Shown here: in pieces, positions 19,416-28,070 of the stretch | Layout of the letters: each line of letters opens with the position of its first letter | Numbering within the stretch: position 1 is the first letter of the stretch | Source: Gordonia sp. 'Campus' | GTDB lineage: Bacteria > Actinomycetota > Actinomycetes > Mycobacteriales > Mycobacteriaceae | NCBI RefSeq assembly: GCF_022206305.1 | Contig: NZ_JAKOIW010000022.1 | Coordinates: 1 to 64,000 of the forward strand | Direction: 5' to 3' | Length of the DNA: 64,000 nt | Made by a program: the position numbers and the translations under genes | The notes under the pieces: model-generated | Told to the model about the DNA's origin: nothing | The model's input: the letters and a program-made list of their open reading frames with translations, nothing else | Database searches by the model: none

Positions 19416-19742
19416 TCAGCTCCCGCGATACGTGGAGTAGGCGAAGGGGCTCAACAGGATCGGCACGTGGTGGTGGCGTTCGGCGTCGTCGATCTCGAAA
19501 CAGACGTCTATTTCGGGATAGAAACCCTTGATGTCGTTGTCGGCGAACCAGTTCCCGGTGTCGAAGACGAGGTGATAGATCCCGGGGACGAGGGCCTCGG
19601 TGTTCACCGCCGCGATGCGTCCGTCGGAATCGGTGGTACCGGTGGCCAGGTGCGTTCCCGACGCGTCCTGTAGCGACACCTCGATGCCGACGGCGGGCGA
19701 ACCCGACGTGGCGTCGAGGACGTGGGTGGACAGTCCGGTCAT
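19416..19742 (-). CDS. uraH: 5-hydroxyisourate hydrolase (transthyretin-like)
   Basis: 108-aa HIUase that hydrolyses 5-hydroxyisourate, the uricase product, to OHCU in purine breakdown. Signatures are the N-terminal LSTHVLDATSG with its active-site His and the C-terminal tetrapeptide YRGS, the family hallmark. HHHVPILLSPFAYSTYRGS ends the protein at full length. The ATG overlaps the uraD stop by four bases (ATGA), so uraD and uraH are translated in tandem. No uricase gene is in the window; it may lie elsewhere. Confidence 0.95.
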   Translation of the reverse strand: MTGLSTHVLDATSGSPAVGIEVSLQDASGTHLATGTTDSDGRIAAVNTEALVPGIYHLVFDTGNWFADNDIKGFYPEIDVCFEIDDAERHHHVPILLSPFAYSTYRGS

Positions 19743-20242
19743 TCCGAAACCCTTTCATCGGCGGTGCTCTCGGCCGACAGCATACGGAGCAGTCGGGCGC
19801 GGTTGATCTGCGCGAGTTCGCCGCGCAGGATGCGGCGTTCGGTGGCAGCGTCGTTGGTCATCCGACTCTCGAGGATCGCGAGCAGTTCGTCGGCGGGCCG
19901 GCCGTTCGCGAAGACCAGATACACGTGCCCGAACCGCTCCTCGTAGGACGCGTTGCGCTGCCGGAGTTCGCCGAGCACCGATGGCGCGGAGACCGCCACC
20001 CCGGACTGTTCCCGCGCCGAGGAAGCGTTGTCCGGCCGGTCACCGATCCGCGGATGCCCGGCGAGCGCTTCGTCGATGTCGGACTCGGAGAGCTCGTCCA
20101 GCGCGCGATCGGCGAGGTCGAGCACTGCGGCGACATCGGCGAACGGACGCGCGCCGGCCATGCGGTCGACCCAGGCCGACGACGCGCACACGGAGCGCAG
20201 TGCCGACCGGGCCGCATCGTCGTCCATCTCATCGAGCCGCAT
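19739..20242 (-). CDS. uraD: OHCU decarboxylase
   Basis: About 167-aa 2-oxo-4-hydroxy-4-carboxy-5-ureidoimidazoline decarboxylase, the step after uraH that yields S-allantoin. Family features are the central HPRIGDR near residue 63, then SAREQSGV and the QRNASYEERFGHVYLVFANGR block near residues 95-115, with a C-terminal ERRILRGELAQINRARL helix. The ATG at 20242 (MRLDEMDDD) is preferred over an upstream in-frame start at 20317, which would run across the start of the divergent MocA-like gene. It is translationally coupled to uraH. Confidence 0.92.
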   Translation of the reverse strand: MRLDEMDDDAARSALRSVCASSAWVDRMAGARPFADVAAVLDLADRALDELSESDIDEALAGHPRIGDRPDNASSAREQSGVAVSAPSVLGELRQRNASYEERFGHVYLVFANGRPADELLAILESRMTNDAATERRILRGELAQINRARLLRMLSAESTADERVSE

Positions 20243-20294
20243 GCCGTCCAGCCTAGGAGGAGCGAGCTCGGTGCGTCGCGGGGAAGATGGAGCG

Positions 20295-20912
20295 ATGAGC
20301 GAGCCCACCGAGACCACACGTGCCGACCGGATACTCGGTGTGGTGCTCGCGGCGGGAGCGGGGACGCGCTACGGCATGCCGAAGATCCTGGCGCACGGGG
20401 GAGAGTGGCTCGAGCACGCGGTCGTGTCGCTGCGGGACGGCGGATGCGACGACGTCGTGGTGGCCATGGGGGCTGCGGTGGTCGACCCGCCGGCCGGGGC
20501 CCGTGCGCTGATCGTCGACCGGTGGGCCGACGGAGTCGGTACCACGGTGGCGGAGGCGCTGCGGGAGGCGCGGGAGCATCCGGACGTCGCCGGGGTCGTC
20601 CTGCACGTCGTCGACACACCGGGTGTCGGCGCCGACGTGGTGGCCCGGGTCGTCGCGGCCGGGCAGTGCAGGCGAGATGGGTTGGCACGCGCGGTCTTCG
20701 ACGGGCGGCCCGGCCATCCGGTCTACCTCGGTGCCGATCATCTCGATCCCGCGCTCGACGTACTCACGGGAGACCGCGGTGCGCAGATCTATCTGCGCGA
20801 CCGGAACGTGGCCGTGATCGAGTGCGGGGACCTTGCCTCTGGCCATGACATCGATAACAACATCGACGACGACATCGACGACGACACCCACGAGAGGCCG
20901 ACCCCCGACTGA
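20295..20912 (+). CDS. MocA-like molybdenum cofactor nucleotidyltransferase
   Basis: 205-aa NTP transferase. The N-terminal signature VVLAAGAGTRYGMPKIL matches the LAAG-x-RMG-xxK nucleotide-binding loop of MocA/MobA-like proteins that attach CMP or GMP to molybdopterin. The position between uraHD and a PaoABC-type molybdenum enzyme, which in E. coli uses the CMP form made by MocA, supports a cofactor role. The last 23 residues are an odd low-complexity acidic tail (GHDIDNNIDDDIDDDTHE) built from repeated GACATCGACGAC-like units. The ATG at 20295 is 52 bases from the divergent uraD start. Exact nucleotide specificity is inferred. Confidence 0.78.
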   Translation: MSEPTETTRADRILGVVLAAGAGTRYGMPKILAHGGEWLEHAVVSLRDGGCDDVVVAMGAAVVDPPAGARALIVDRWADGVGTTVAEALREAREHPDVAGVVLHVVDTPGVGADVVARVVAAGQCRRDGLARAVFDGRPGHPVYLGADHLDPALDVLTGDRGAQIYLRDRNVAVIECGDLASGHDIDNNIDDDIDDDTHERPTPD

Positions 20913-21037
20913 ACGTCGGGCGTAGCCGATTCGAGACCTTCTCGTCGCCTTTCCGGTGCACGGTGATCGCACGTGGGACATTCGTCCATGTCTAGGGTGC
21001 ACACATAGCCGGGTAACGGACAGCACTCCCGAAGCGG

Positions 21038-21799
21038 GTGATCACCGTGGCGCTTGGACGACGTCGACGCCTCTCCGCGATGCTCGCCGCGCTGCTCATC
21101 ACCGCGGGACTCGCCGCATGCGGAGGTGCCCCGGCCCCAGACGGCCCCGTCCGGGAGCCCGCCGCCGACGCGCACACCCCACCCGGGTTCGACACGACGT
21201 TCCGGTGGACGGCGACCGCCAGCCTGGACCCGACGTCGGCGGAGGGTACGTTCGTCCGCGCGTTCGTCGAATCCTTCGAGCTGGCCAATGCCGGGCGGTC
21301 GGCGGACTGGGGCTACCCGGGTTTCGTCGACGCCGCACCGTCGAACATCGGCCAGATGGTCGTCGCGTATCCCACCGATGTCTCGATCCACCGGGAGGCG
21401 GGGACCGCCTTCTACCGCGGCCTCCGTCGCGTCGACGGTGCGGGTTCGGTACGGATCGTGTTGTGCCGGCACGGTTTCCGATCGGTGCTTCAGAACGATC
21501 GCTGGACCGTCGGGTTCGACACACCGCGACCGGTCGAGATCGACGTCCGGCGCGTCGGGACCGAGCCCGCACGTGCACCCAGCGGCAGCGAACGACTTCC
21601 CGGCGCCGATGTCTTCGGCGGGTGGTACGCGTCGCGGTACGACTTCGCGGCGCTGTATCCGACGCCCACCCCGGACCAGAATGCCTGCGCCGCAACGACA
21701 CCCGTGGACATGCCGCACTGGCTGCCGACATCGGCCGACGATCCGTGGCCCACGATGCCGCCGGTTCCCGGGTGGACCGCCTACCCGGGCGCGGGGTGA
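21038..21799 (+). CDS. Putative secreted lipoprotein, function unknown
   Basis: About 253-aa protein beginning with a lipoprotein signal peptide: an Arg-rich n-region (LGRRRRLS), a hydrophobic core, and the lipobox LAAC with the lipidated Cys about residue 28. The mature part starts GGAPAPDGPVREP and contains no family I recognise; WTATASLDPTSAEGTFVRAFVESFELA and a DWGYPGF segment stand out. Translation from GTG 21038 is favoured; GTG 21047 is an alternative. A TAGGGT -10-like box is at 20993-20998. It converges with the PaoC-like gene, ending three bases away. Confidence 0.75.
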   Translation: MITVALGRRRRLSAMLAALLITAGLAACGGAPAPDGPVREPAADAHTPPGFDTTFRWTATASLDPTSAEGTFVRAFVESFELANAGRSADWGYPGFVDAAPSNIGQMVVAYPTDVSIHREAGTAFYRGLRRVDGAGSVRIVLCRHGFRSVLQNDRWTVGFDTPRPVEIDVRRVGTEPARAPSGSERLPGADVFGGWYASRYDFAALYPTPTPDQNACAATTPVDMPHWLPTSADDPWPTMPPVPGWTAYPGAG

Positions 21800-21802
21800 G
21801 CG

Positions 21803-23887
21803 TCAGGTCAGCGCGTCGAGCAGGTCGTCCAGATGGACCGGGAGGTCGCGTACCCGCACGCCGGTCGCGTTGTGGATGGCGTTGACCACCGCGGCGGCGC
21901 TGCCCACGATGCCGATCTCACCGGCACCGCGCGAACCCATGGGCGTCGCGTACTCATCGGGGTCGTCGAGCCAGAGGGCATCGACGTCGACGATGTCGGC
22001 GTGCACCGGGATGTGATACTCGGCGAGATCCTGGGTGACGATGTGCCCGAACCGGTGATCGCGAACACTCTCCTCATGCAATGCCATCGAGATCCCGAAG
22101 GTCATGCCCCCGATCAGTTGTGATCGCACGGTGCGCGGGTTGATGGCGCGGCCGATCGAGAAGACCCCGAGCATGCGCGGGATGCGGATCTCGCCGGTGT
22201 CCGCGTCGACCCGCACCTCGACGAAGTGTGCCCCGAAGGACGCCGCGGTGACCTTCTCGAGGTCCGGGTTGTCAGCGGCGTCCGCGCTGAGCTCGGCATC
22301 CTCGGGTGGCTCGTCTCCGAACCGTGCCCGGAACTGGTGCGCTGTCGTGACGATCGCCGAACCCCATGAGGAGGTGCCCGACGAACCGCCGGCGACGGTG
22401 GCACTGGGCAGGGAACTGTCGCCGATCTCGATGTCGACGACGTCGGTGGAGACCCCGAGGGCGTCGGCGGCGATGAGCAGCAGGGTCGTCCAGGCCCCGG
22501 TCCCGATGTCGGTGGCGGCGATCCGAACCGAGTAGCGGCCGCCGGAGAAGCGGATCGACGCCGTGTTGCCCGGGTTCACCATGTGCGGATACGTCGACGC
22601 CGCGACGCCCAGGCCCACGAGATGATGCCCGTCGCGGTGGGCGCCGGGTTGCCGATGGCGCCGGTCCCAGCCGAACCGTTCGGCCCCCACGCGGAGGCAT
22701 TCGACGAGCTGTCTCGACGACCACGGCTTGCCCGTCTCCGGGTCCTCGGGCGGTTCGTTGCGGAGTCGCAGCTCGATCGGATCGAGGTCGAGGGCGTGGG
22801 CCAGCTCGTCCATCGCGACCTCGCCGGCGAACATCCCGGGGGCCTCTCCCGGCGCGCGCATCCAGAACGGGACCGGGACGTCGAGGGGGACGACGTGGTG
22901 GTCGGTGCGGCGGTTCGCGGCGGAGTACATGCTGCGCGAGGTCACCGCGGCCTGTTCGGCGAACTCCTTCGCGTGCGCGCTGTGCGTGTGCGCTTCGTGG
23001 ACCAGGGCGGTGATCCGGCCGTCTGCGTCCGCGGCCAGGTGGAGATGCGACCGGGTCGGCGCGCGGTGGCCGACGTAGGCGAACATGTGCTGCCGGGTGA
23101 CGGCGAACTTGATCGCCCGACCCGGCAGCTCGAACGCCGCGAGCGCGGCCAGCACGTCGTGGGAATGCGGTGAGCCCTTCGAACCGAATCCGCCGCCGAC
23201 GTGCGGTGCGAGAACTCTCATCTGGTGCGGTTCGAGACCGAGAATCGGTGCCAGGGTCGAGACGACGCCCTGGGTCGACTGGGTGGAGTCGTGGAGCGTG
23301 AGTACTCCCGGCTCCGGCTCCCAGCGCGCCACGACGGTGTGTGGCTCCATCGGGTTGTTGTGTTCCTCCGGCGTCGAATACCACTGGTCGACCCGGGCCG
23401 CGTCCGGTGCGAGGTCCGCCAGGACTGCATCGGGATCGCCGTCCTGCGAAGTGGGTTCGAACCCGCCGTTGACCTGCTCGGGGCGGTAGCTGTCGGGGTG
23501 GTCGACGCGGAATTCGGTGTCGTGGTCGCTCTGCTCGTAGGTCACCGTGACCGAGCCGGCCGCCTCGCGGGCCGTCTCCGGCGTGTCCGCCACCACCGCG
23601 CCGATGAGCTGTCCGCGGTAGGCGACCTCCGGTGACTGCAGGATGGTCAGATCGCCGTCGGAGGTGTCGGCCAGGCGGGGCGCGTTCTCCGGGGTCAGCA
23701 CCAGCAGCACGCCCTCGGTGGCCCGCGCCGTCGCGGAGTCCATCGTGGCCACCCGACCGCGGGCGATCGTCGCCGTGATCGGCCAGAGGTACACGGCGTC
23801 GGAGACGTGCTCGTACGCGTAGGGCGCCGTGCCGCGGACCTTGTCCACCCCGTCGATGCGCGCATGGGAGGTTCCGATGGCGCTCAT
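21803..23887 (-). CDS. Molybdopterin subunit of PaoABC-type aldehyde oxidoreductase
   Basis: 694-aa large subunit of a xanthine oxidase-family enzyme. It begins IGTSHARIDGVDKVRGTAPYAYEH, the typical start of PaoC/YagR-type chains. Cofactor motifs are HVGGGFGSKGSPHSHDV and the C-terminal SRGAGEIGIVGSAAAVVNA, which carries the conserved active-site Glu. It overlaps the FAD subunit start by four bases (ATGA). Together with the two upstream genes it forms a three-subunit enzyme; E. coli PaoABC oxidises aromatic aldehydes in the periplasm, but no Tat signal is seen here, so a cytoplasmic location and different substrate are possible. Confidence 0.9.
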   Translation of the reverse strand: MSAIGTSHARIDGVDKVRGTAPYAYEHVSDAVYLWPITATIARGRVATMDSATARATEGVLLVLTPENAPRLADTSDGDLTILQSPEVAYRGQLIGAVVADTPETAREAAGSVTVTYEQSDHDTEFRVDHPDSYRPEQVNGGFEPTSQDGDPDAVLADLAPDAARVDQWYSTPEEHNNPMEPHTVVARWEPEPGVLTLHDSTQSTQGVVSTLAPILGLEPHQMRVLAPHVGGGFGSKGSPHSHDVLAALAAFELPGRAIKFAVTRQHMFAYVGHRAPTRSHLHLAADADGRITALVHEAHTHSAHAKEFAEQAAVTSRSMYSAANRRTDHHVVPLDVPVPFWMRAPGEAPGMFAGEVAMDELAHALDLDPIELRLRNEPPEDPETGKPWSSRQLVECLRVGAERFGWDRRHRQPGAHRDGHHLVGLGVAASTYPHMVNPGNTASIRFSGGRYSVRIAATDIGTGAWTTLLLIAADALGVSTDVVDIEIGDSSLPSATVAGGSSGTSSWGSAIVTTAHQFRARFGDEPPEDAELSADAADNPDLEKVTAASFGAHFVEVRVDADTGEIRIPRMLGVFSIGRAINPRTVRSQLIGGMTFGISMALHEESVRDHRFGHIVTQDLAEYHIPVHADIVDVDALWLDDPDEYATPMGSRGAGEIGIVGSAAAVVNAIHNATGVRVRDLPVHLDDLLDALT

Positions 23888-24867
23888 CGTGCGCTCAACT
23901 CCCGCAGAGTCGCCATGAGCGTTCGGCGGGCGAGGGGCACCTTGTAGGCGTTGCCCTCCAGTACCTGTGCGTCGGTCAGCTCGGCATCGGCTGCGGCGGC
24001 GAACAATTCGGCCGACGGACGATTCCCGCGCAGCACGCTCTCGGCGCGCTCGGCGCGCCAGGGCTTGTGCGCGACACCGCCGAACGCGATACGCGCGTCG
24101 TCGATGACCCCGCCGTCGATGCTCAATTCGGCGCCGACGGAGACGAGCGCGAACGCGTACGACGCCCGATCGCGGACCTTGCGGTACGTGGAGACTGCAC
24201 CCGGGCGGGGCGCCGGGACGTTGATGGCGACGATGACGTCGTGCGGTTCGAGCACCGTATCGCGGTCCGGGTGCTCACCGGGGAGGCGATGGAGGGCGCG
24301 CACGTCGAACTCGCGTTCGCCGTCCGGACCCTGGACGACGACCCGCGCATCGAGCGCGGTGAGTGCGACCGCCATGTCCGATGGATGGGTCGCCACGCAG
24401 TTCTCGGACGCGCCGAGGATGGCGTGATGACGGGTGTAACCGCCGAGAGCGGAGCACCCCGACCCGGGCGAGCGCTTGTTGCACGGCGTGGTCACGTCCT
24501 GGAAGTACACGCAGCGGGTCCGCTGCAACAGGTTCCCGGCGTTGGTGGCGAGATTGCGCAGTTGAGGAGACGCTCCCGACAGCAGCGCACGGGAGAGAAC
24601 CGGGTAGCGACGGCGGACGAGTGGATGCGCCGCCGTGTCCGCGTTGCGGGCGGTCGCCCCCAGGCGGAGCGAGCCATCCGGATTCTCGCCGATCTCGTCC
24701 AGGGGGAGTCGCGAGATGTCCACGAGCACAGGCGGATCGGCGACCCCGAGCTTCATGTGGTCGACGAGGTTGGTGCCGCCGGCGAGCAGTTTCGCGCCGG
24801 GGTTGTCCCGAAGAAAATCCACGGCACCGGTCACGTCCCGGGCGCGTTCGTAGGTGAAGGGGATCAT
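23884..24867 (-). CDS. FAD subunit with extra 4Fe-4S cysteines (PaoB type)
   Basis: 327-aa FAD-binding subunit. LLAGGTNLVDHMK near residue 30 and NLATNAGNLLQRTRC near residue 110 are flavin-binding motifs. The following loop contains Cys in RTRCVYFQD, PCNKRSPGSGCSALGG and ENCVATHPSD, the four-cysteine pattern that binds a 4Fe-4S cluster in E. coli PaoB. I chose ATG 24867 (MIPFTYERA), which overlaps the iron-sulfur subunit stop by four bases; the longer frame from 24918 is rejected. Start and stop overlaps on both sides show a tightly coupled operon. Confidence 0.9.
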   Translation of the reverse strand: MIPFTYERARDVTGAVDFLRDNPGAKLLAGGTNLVDHMKLGVADPPVLVDISRLPLDEIGENPDGSLRLGATARNADTAAHPLVRRRYPVLSRALLSGASPQLRNLATNAGNLLQRTRCVYFQDVTTPCNKRSPGSGCSALGGYTRHHAILGASENCVATHPSDMAVALTALDARVVVQGPDGEREFDVRALHRLPGEHPDRDTVLEPHDVIVAINVPAPRPGAVSTYRKVRDRASYAFALVSVGAELSIDGGVIDDARIAFGGVAHKPWRAERAESVLRGNRPSAELFAAAADAELTDAQVLEGNAYKVPLARRTLMATLRELSAR

Positions 24868-25409
24868 CGGCCGGCCACCTGTCGGATGGCGGCGAGGATG
24901 TTGGGATACGCCGCGCACCGGCAGAGGTTGCCGCTCATCCGTTCTCGTATCTCGTCGTCGCTCAGCGGATCGATGTCCGCGTCCGGCTCGAGTTCATCGG
25001 TGACGTGACTCGGGTCGCCGCGCTGTGCCTCGTCCAGCATCCCCGCCGCCGAGCACACCTGACCGGGCGTGCAATACCCGCACTGGAACGCATCCTGCTC
25101 GATGAACGCCCGATGCAGTGCGTGCAGATCCTCGCCTGCGTCCCCGTCCTCGCCTGCGGCCCCGTTCCCGCGCAGTCCCTCGGCGGTCACGATCTCGGCC
25201 CCTTCGTAGCTCACGGCGAACGAGAGGCAGCTGATCACCCGTCGTCCGTCGACGAGCACGGTGCACGACCCGCACTGACCGTGGTCGCATCCCTTCTTCG
25301 GCGAGTAGATGCCCAGACGGTCGCGGAGGCCGTCGAGCAAGGTTGTGCGCGTGTCCACGCGGACGTCGTGGTGCACACCGTTCACGGACAACGAGACCCT
25401 GGATTCCAC
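24864..25409 (-). CDS. 2Fe-2S subunit of PaoABC-type oxidoreductase
   Basis: About 181-aa iron-sulfur subunit. The first cluster motif is GCDHGQCGSCTVLVDG, and the second is QCGYCTPGQ...NLCRCAAYPNI. A 30-residue acidic insertion (about residues 125-150) and a Gly/Asp/Glu-rich loop (AAGEDGDAGEDLH) are somewhat longer than usual. Start chosen at GTG 25409 (MESRVSLSVNG) because VSLSVNG is the normal first strand; a weaker alternative is TTG or GTG a few codons on. There is no signal peptide. It is first in the three-gene unit, divergent from the NADH dehydrogenase 63 bases away. Confidence 0.88.
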   Translation of the reverse strand: MESRVSLSVNGVHHDVRVDTRTTLLDGLRDRLGIYSPKKGCDHGQCGSCTVLVDGRRVISCLSFAVSYEGAEIVTAEGLRGNGAAGEDGDAGEDLHALHRAFIEQDAFQCGYCTPGQVCSAAGMLDEAQRGDPSHVTDELEPDADIDPLSDDEIRERMSGNLCRCAAYPNILAAIRQVAGR

Positions 25410-25472
25410 AGCAGGGGTGGTACCCGGGCAACGGACGGGTAAACCACGCCGCCGTCTGGAACAATCGGCGCA

Positions 25473-26783
25473 ATGGCCCCCTCGAGACCCAGAGTCGTTG
25501 TCATCGGTGCCGGATTCGCAGGCATGCACTGCCTCCGCCGGCTCAAGAAGGAGCCGGTCGACGTGACCGTCGTCGACCGCGGGACCAGCCACCTCTTCCA
25601 GCCACTGCTCTATCAGTGCGCCACCGGCCTGCTGTCCGAGGGCGCGATCTCCAGCCCCGTCCGACACCTGACCCGACGGCACCCGAATCTCGACGTGGTC
25701 CTGGGGGAGGCGTCGGGCATCGACGCCGAGGCCCGCGAACTGACCATCGACCGGATCGACGGGTCGTCGTTCCGGCTGTCCTACGACTACCTCGTCGTCG
25801 CCGCCGGGATGCGCACCGCCTATCGCGGCAACGAGGAGTTCGCGGCGCACGCGCCCGGGATGAAGACCCTCGACGACGCCCTGTCGATCCGGCGGAAGAT
25901 CATGGCGGCGTTCGAGATGGCCGAGACGATCACCGACCCGGTCGAGCAGCGCGCGTGGCTCACGTTCGCCGTGGCGGGCGGAGGACCCACGGGGGTCGAG
26001 TTGGCCGGGCAGATCCGGGAGGTCGCCACGCTGGCGCTCGAGCGCGAGTTCGATGCGATCGACCCGGCGCAGGCACGGGTTCTGCTGTTGCACGGCGGGG
26101 ACCGGGTCCTGCCGTCGTTCCACTCGAAGCTGTCGGCGAGTGCCCAGCGCACGCTCGACGACCTCGGGGTGGAGACCCATCTCGGGGTGCACGTGACCGG
26201 TGTGGGGGAGGACTACGTCGAGACCACCCGTAAGGCCGACGGGGACAAGCAGGTCTATCGCGCGCGCACCACGTTGTGGACGACGGGAGTCGAGGCGGTC
26301 CCGTTCGCGACCACGCTCGCGGGCGCGCTGGGCGTCGAGCAGGATCGCGGGGGTCGCATCCCGGTCGAGGCGGATCTCTCGGTGCCGGGTCACCCGCACG
26401 TCTTCGTGTGCGGCGACATGAGCTCGTACCGTGACCTGCCCGGTGTCGCCGAGGTGGCGATGCAAGGGGGCCGCCATGCCGGTGCGGTCATCGCCGAAAC
26501 GGTTGCGGGGCAGGCGACCCGATCCCCGTTCAAGTATCGCGACCTGGGCACGGCCGCCTACATCGCCCGTCGTCACGCGATCGTGCAGTCGGGACCCCTC
26601 CATCTGTCCGGGTTCCCCGGCTGGGTGGCGTGGGGCGTCATCCACATCGCCTTCCTGGCCGGCGTCCGCAACCGGATGGGCACCGTGATGACCTGGGGCG
26701 CAACACTCCTCACCGACAGTCGACGAGAGCGCGCGATCACCTACGGCGATCCGGAGACGGCGCGGCAACCGTACGGGCAGTAA
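25473..26783 (+). CDS. ndh: Type II NADH dehydrogenase-like oxidoreductase
   Basis: 436-aa FAD enzyme that passes electrons from NADH to quinone without pumping protons. It has an N-terminal FAD motif VVVIGAGFAGMHCLRRL, a second nucleotide motif FAVAGGGPTGVELAGQI near residue 168, the FAD-binding VFVCGDMS near residue 312, and a C-terminal hydrophobic segment (FPGWVAWGVIHIAFLAGV) typical of membrane-attached NDH-2. The substrate-pocket AMQGG becomes VAMQGGRHAG, as in NDH-2. Length fits the family. Ndh is a reasonable name, although related enzymes with other acceptors exist. Confidence 0.88.
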   Translation: MAPSRPRVVVIGAGFAGMHCLRRLKKEPVDVTVVDRGTSHLFQPLLYQCATGLLSEGAISSPVRHLTRRHPNLDVVLGEASGIDAEARELTIDRIDGSSFRLSYDYLVVAAGMRTAYRGNEEFAAHAPGMKTLDDALSIRRKIMAAFEMAETITDPVEQRAWLTFAVAGGGPTGVELAGQIREVATLALEREFDAIDPAQARVLLLHGGDRVLPSFHSKLSASAQRTLDDLGVETHLGVHVTGVGEDYVETTRKADGDKQVYRARTTLWTTGVEAVPFATTLAGALGVEQDRGGRIPVEADLSVPGHPHVFVCGDMSSYRDLPGVAEVAMQGGRHAGAVIAETVAGQATRSPFKYRDLGTAAYIARRHAIVQSGPLHLSGFPGWVAWGVIHIAFLAGVRNRMGTVMTWGATLLTDSRRERAITYGDPETARQPYGQ

Positions 26784-26934
26784 CGGGGTTCATTCGGCCC
26801 GCTCGCTTCGCTCCCGGCGCCGGGGCGATTCGGCCCGCTCGCCGCCCGGGTTCCCGTCGAACGCTTGTCCGTGACCCCCTCGCCTGGTATCCAGAGTAGA
26901 ACACGTTCTAATTCTGACCGGCGAGGAGTCCTCC
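26784..26934. other. Intergenic region with a short direct repeat
   Basis: The 15-mer ATTCGGCCCGCTCGC occurs at 26792-26806 and again at 26828-26842, separated by a GC-rich segment that can fold (CTCCCGGCGCCGGGG). This lies between the ndh stop and the KstR-like box and may be a terminator-type element. Confidence 0.5.
26897..26910. promoter_or_regulatory. KstR-like operator
   Basis: TAGAACACGTTCTA is a palindrome of TAGAAC and GTTCTA arms around two bases. It fits the pattern T-NN-AAC-NN-GTT-NN-A that I recall for KstR, the TetR repressor of cholesterol catabolism genes in mycobacteria and rhodococci. It lies 24 bases before the start of the nitronate monooxygenase-family gene, a position suited to repression. 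Confidence 0.65.
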
Positions 26935-28062
26935 ATGCACACCCCGATCTGCGACGAGCTCGGTATCGAGTTCCCGATCTTCGCGTTCACCCACTGCCGC
27001 GACGTGGTGGTCGCGGTGAGCAAGGCGGGTGGATTCGGCGTGCTCGGCGCGGTCGGGTTCACGCCGGAGGAGCTCGAGATCGAGCTCAACTGGATCGACG
27101 AGCACATCGGCGACCGTCCCTACGGCGTCGACATCGTCATCCCGAACAAGTACGAGGGCATGGACTCGAACATGTCGGGTGAAGAGCTCACCAAGATGCT
27201 GCAGTCGATGGTCCCCGCGGAGACCCTCGACTTCGGTCGCAAGCTCCTGCGCGACCACGGCGTGCCGCTCAGCGAGGACAGCGACAACTCGCTGCAGCTC
27301 CTGGGGTGGACCGAGGCCACCGCCACCCCGCAGGTCGAGATCGCGCTGCAGCATCCCAAGGTCACCCTGATCGCGAACGCGCTCGGGACGCCGCCCGCCG
27401 ACATGATCGAGAAGATCCAGGCCGCGGGCCGCAAGGTGGCCGCGCTGTGCGGTTCACCGAAGCAGGCGCGCAAACACGCCGACGCGGGCGTCGACATCAT
27501 CATCGCCCAGGGCGGCGAGGGCGGTGGTCACTGCGGCGAGGTGGGGTCCATCGTGCTCTGGCCGCAGGTGGTCAAAGAGGTTGCGCCGGTGCCGGTTCTG
27601 GCAGCCGGCGGCATCGGCAGCGGTGAGCAGATCGCGGCGGCCCTCGCGCTCGGTGCGCAGGGCGCGTGGAGCGGTTCGCAGTGGCTGATGGTCGAAGAGG
27701 CGGAGAACACCCCGGTCCAGCAGCAGACCTACATCGAGGCCTCCAGTCGCGACACGGTCCGCAGCCGGTCGTTCACGGGCAAGCCGTGCCGCATGCTCCG
27801 CAACGACTGGACCGAGGCCTGGGAGGACCCGAACAATCCCGATCCGTTGGGAATGCCGTTGCAGTACATGGTCTCCGGCATGGCGGTCGCGGCGACGCAC
27901 AAGCACCCCGACGAGAGCATCGACGTCGCTTTCAATCCCGTGGGTCAGGTCGTCGGGCAGTTCCGCAAGGTCGAGAAGACCTCCGCGGTGATCGAGCGGT
28001 GGGTCACCGAATACATCGACGCGACGGGCAGTCTGGAGTCGTTCGCCAACGCGAACGCCTGA
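26935..28062 (+). CDS. Nitronate monooxygenase-family flavin oxidoreductase
   Basis: 375-aa FMN-dependent TIM-barrel protein of the nitronate monooxygenase (2-nitropropane dioxygenase) family. It starts MHTPICDELGIEFPIFAF, with VVVAVSKAGGFGVLGA near residue 22, IIIAQGGEGGGHCG near residue 190 and PVLAAGGIGSGEQIAAALALGAQGAWSGS near residues 220-250 for FMN phosphate binding. AGGAG at 26923-26927 precedes the ATG. The KstR-like box upstream suggests sterol or lipid catabolic control; a family member, IpdC, works in steroid-ring breakdown in M. tuberculosis, but this protein may be a different subgroup. Confidence 0.85.
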   Translation: MHTPICDELGIEFPIFAFTHCRDVVVAVSKAGGFGVLGAVGFTPEELEIELNWIDEHIGDRPYGVDIVIPNKYEGMDSNMSGEELTKMLQSMVPAETLDFGRKLLRDHGVPLSEDSDNSLQLLGWTEATATPQVEIALQHPKVTLIANALGTPPADMIEKIQAAGRKVAALCGSPKQARKHADAGVDIIIAQGGEGGGHCGEVGSIVLWPQVVKEVAPVPVLAAGGIGSGEQIAAALALGAQGAWSGSQWLMVEEAENTPVQQQTYIEASSRDTVRSRSFTGKPCRMLRNDWTEAWEDPNNPDPLGMPLQYMVSGMAVAATHKHPDESIDVAFNPVGQVVGQFRKVEKTSAVIERWVTEYIDATGSLESFANANA

Positions 28063-28070
28063 GCATTCGG

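Noticed and set aside
17500..19758. 752-codon minus-strand frame opposite pyc
   Set aside because: It is fully antisense to the pyruvate carboxylase gene, Arg/Gly/His-rich and without recognisable domains.
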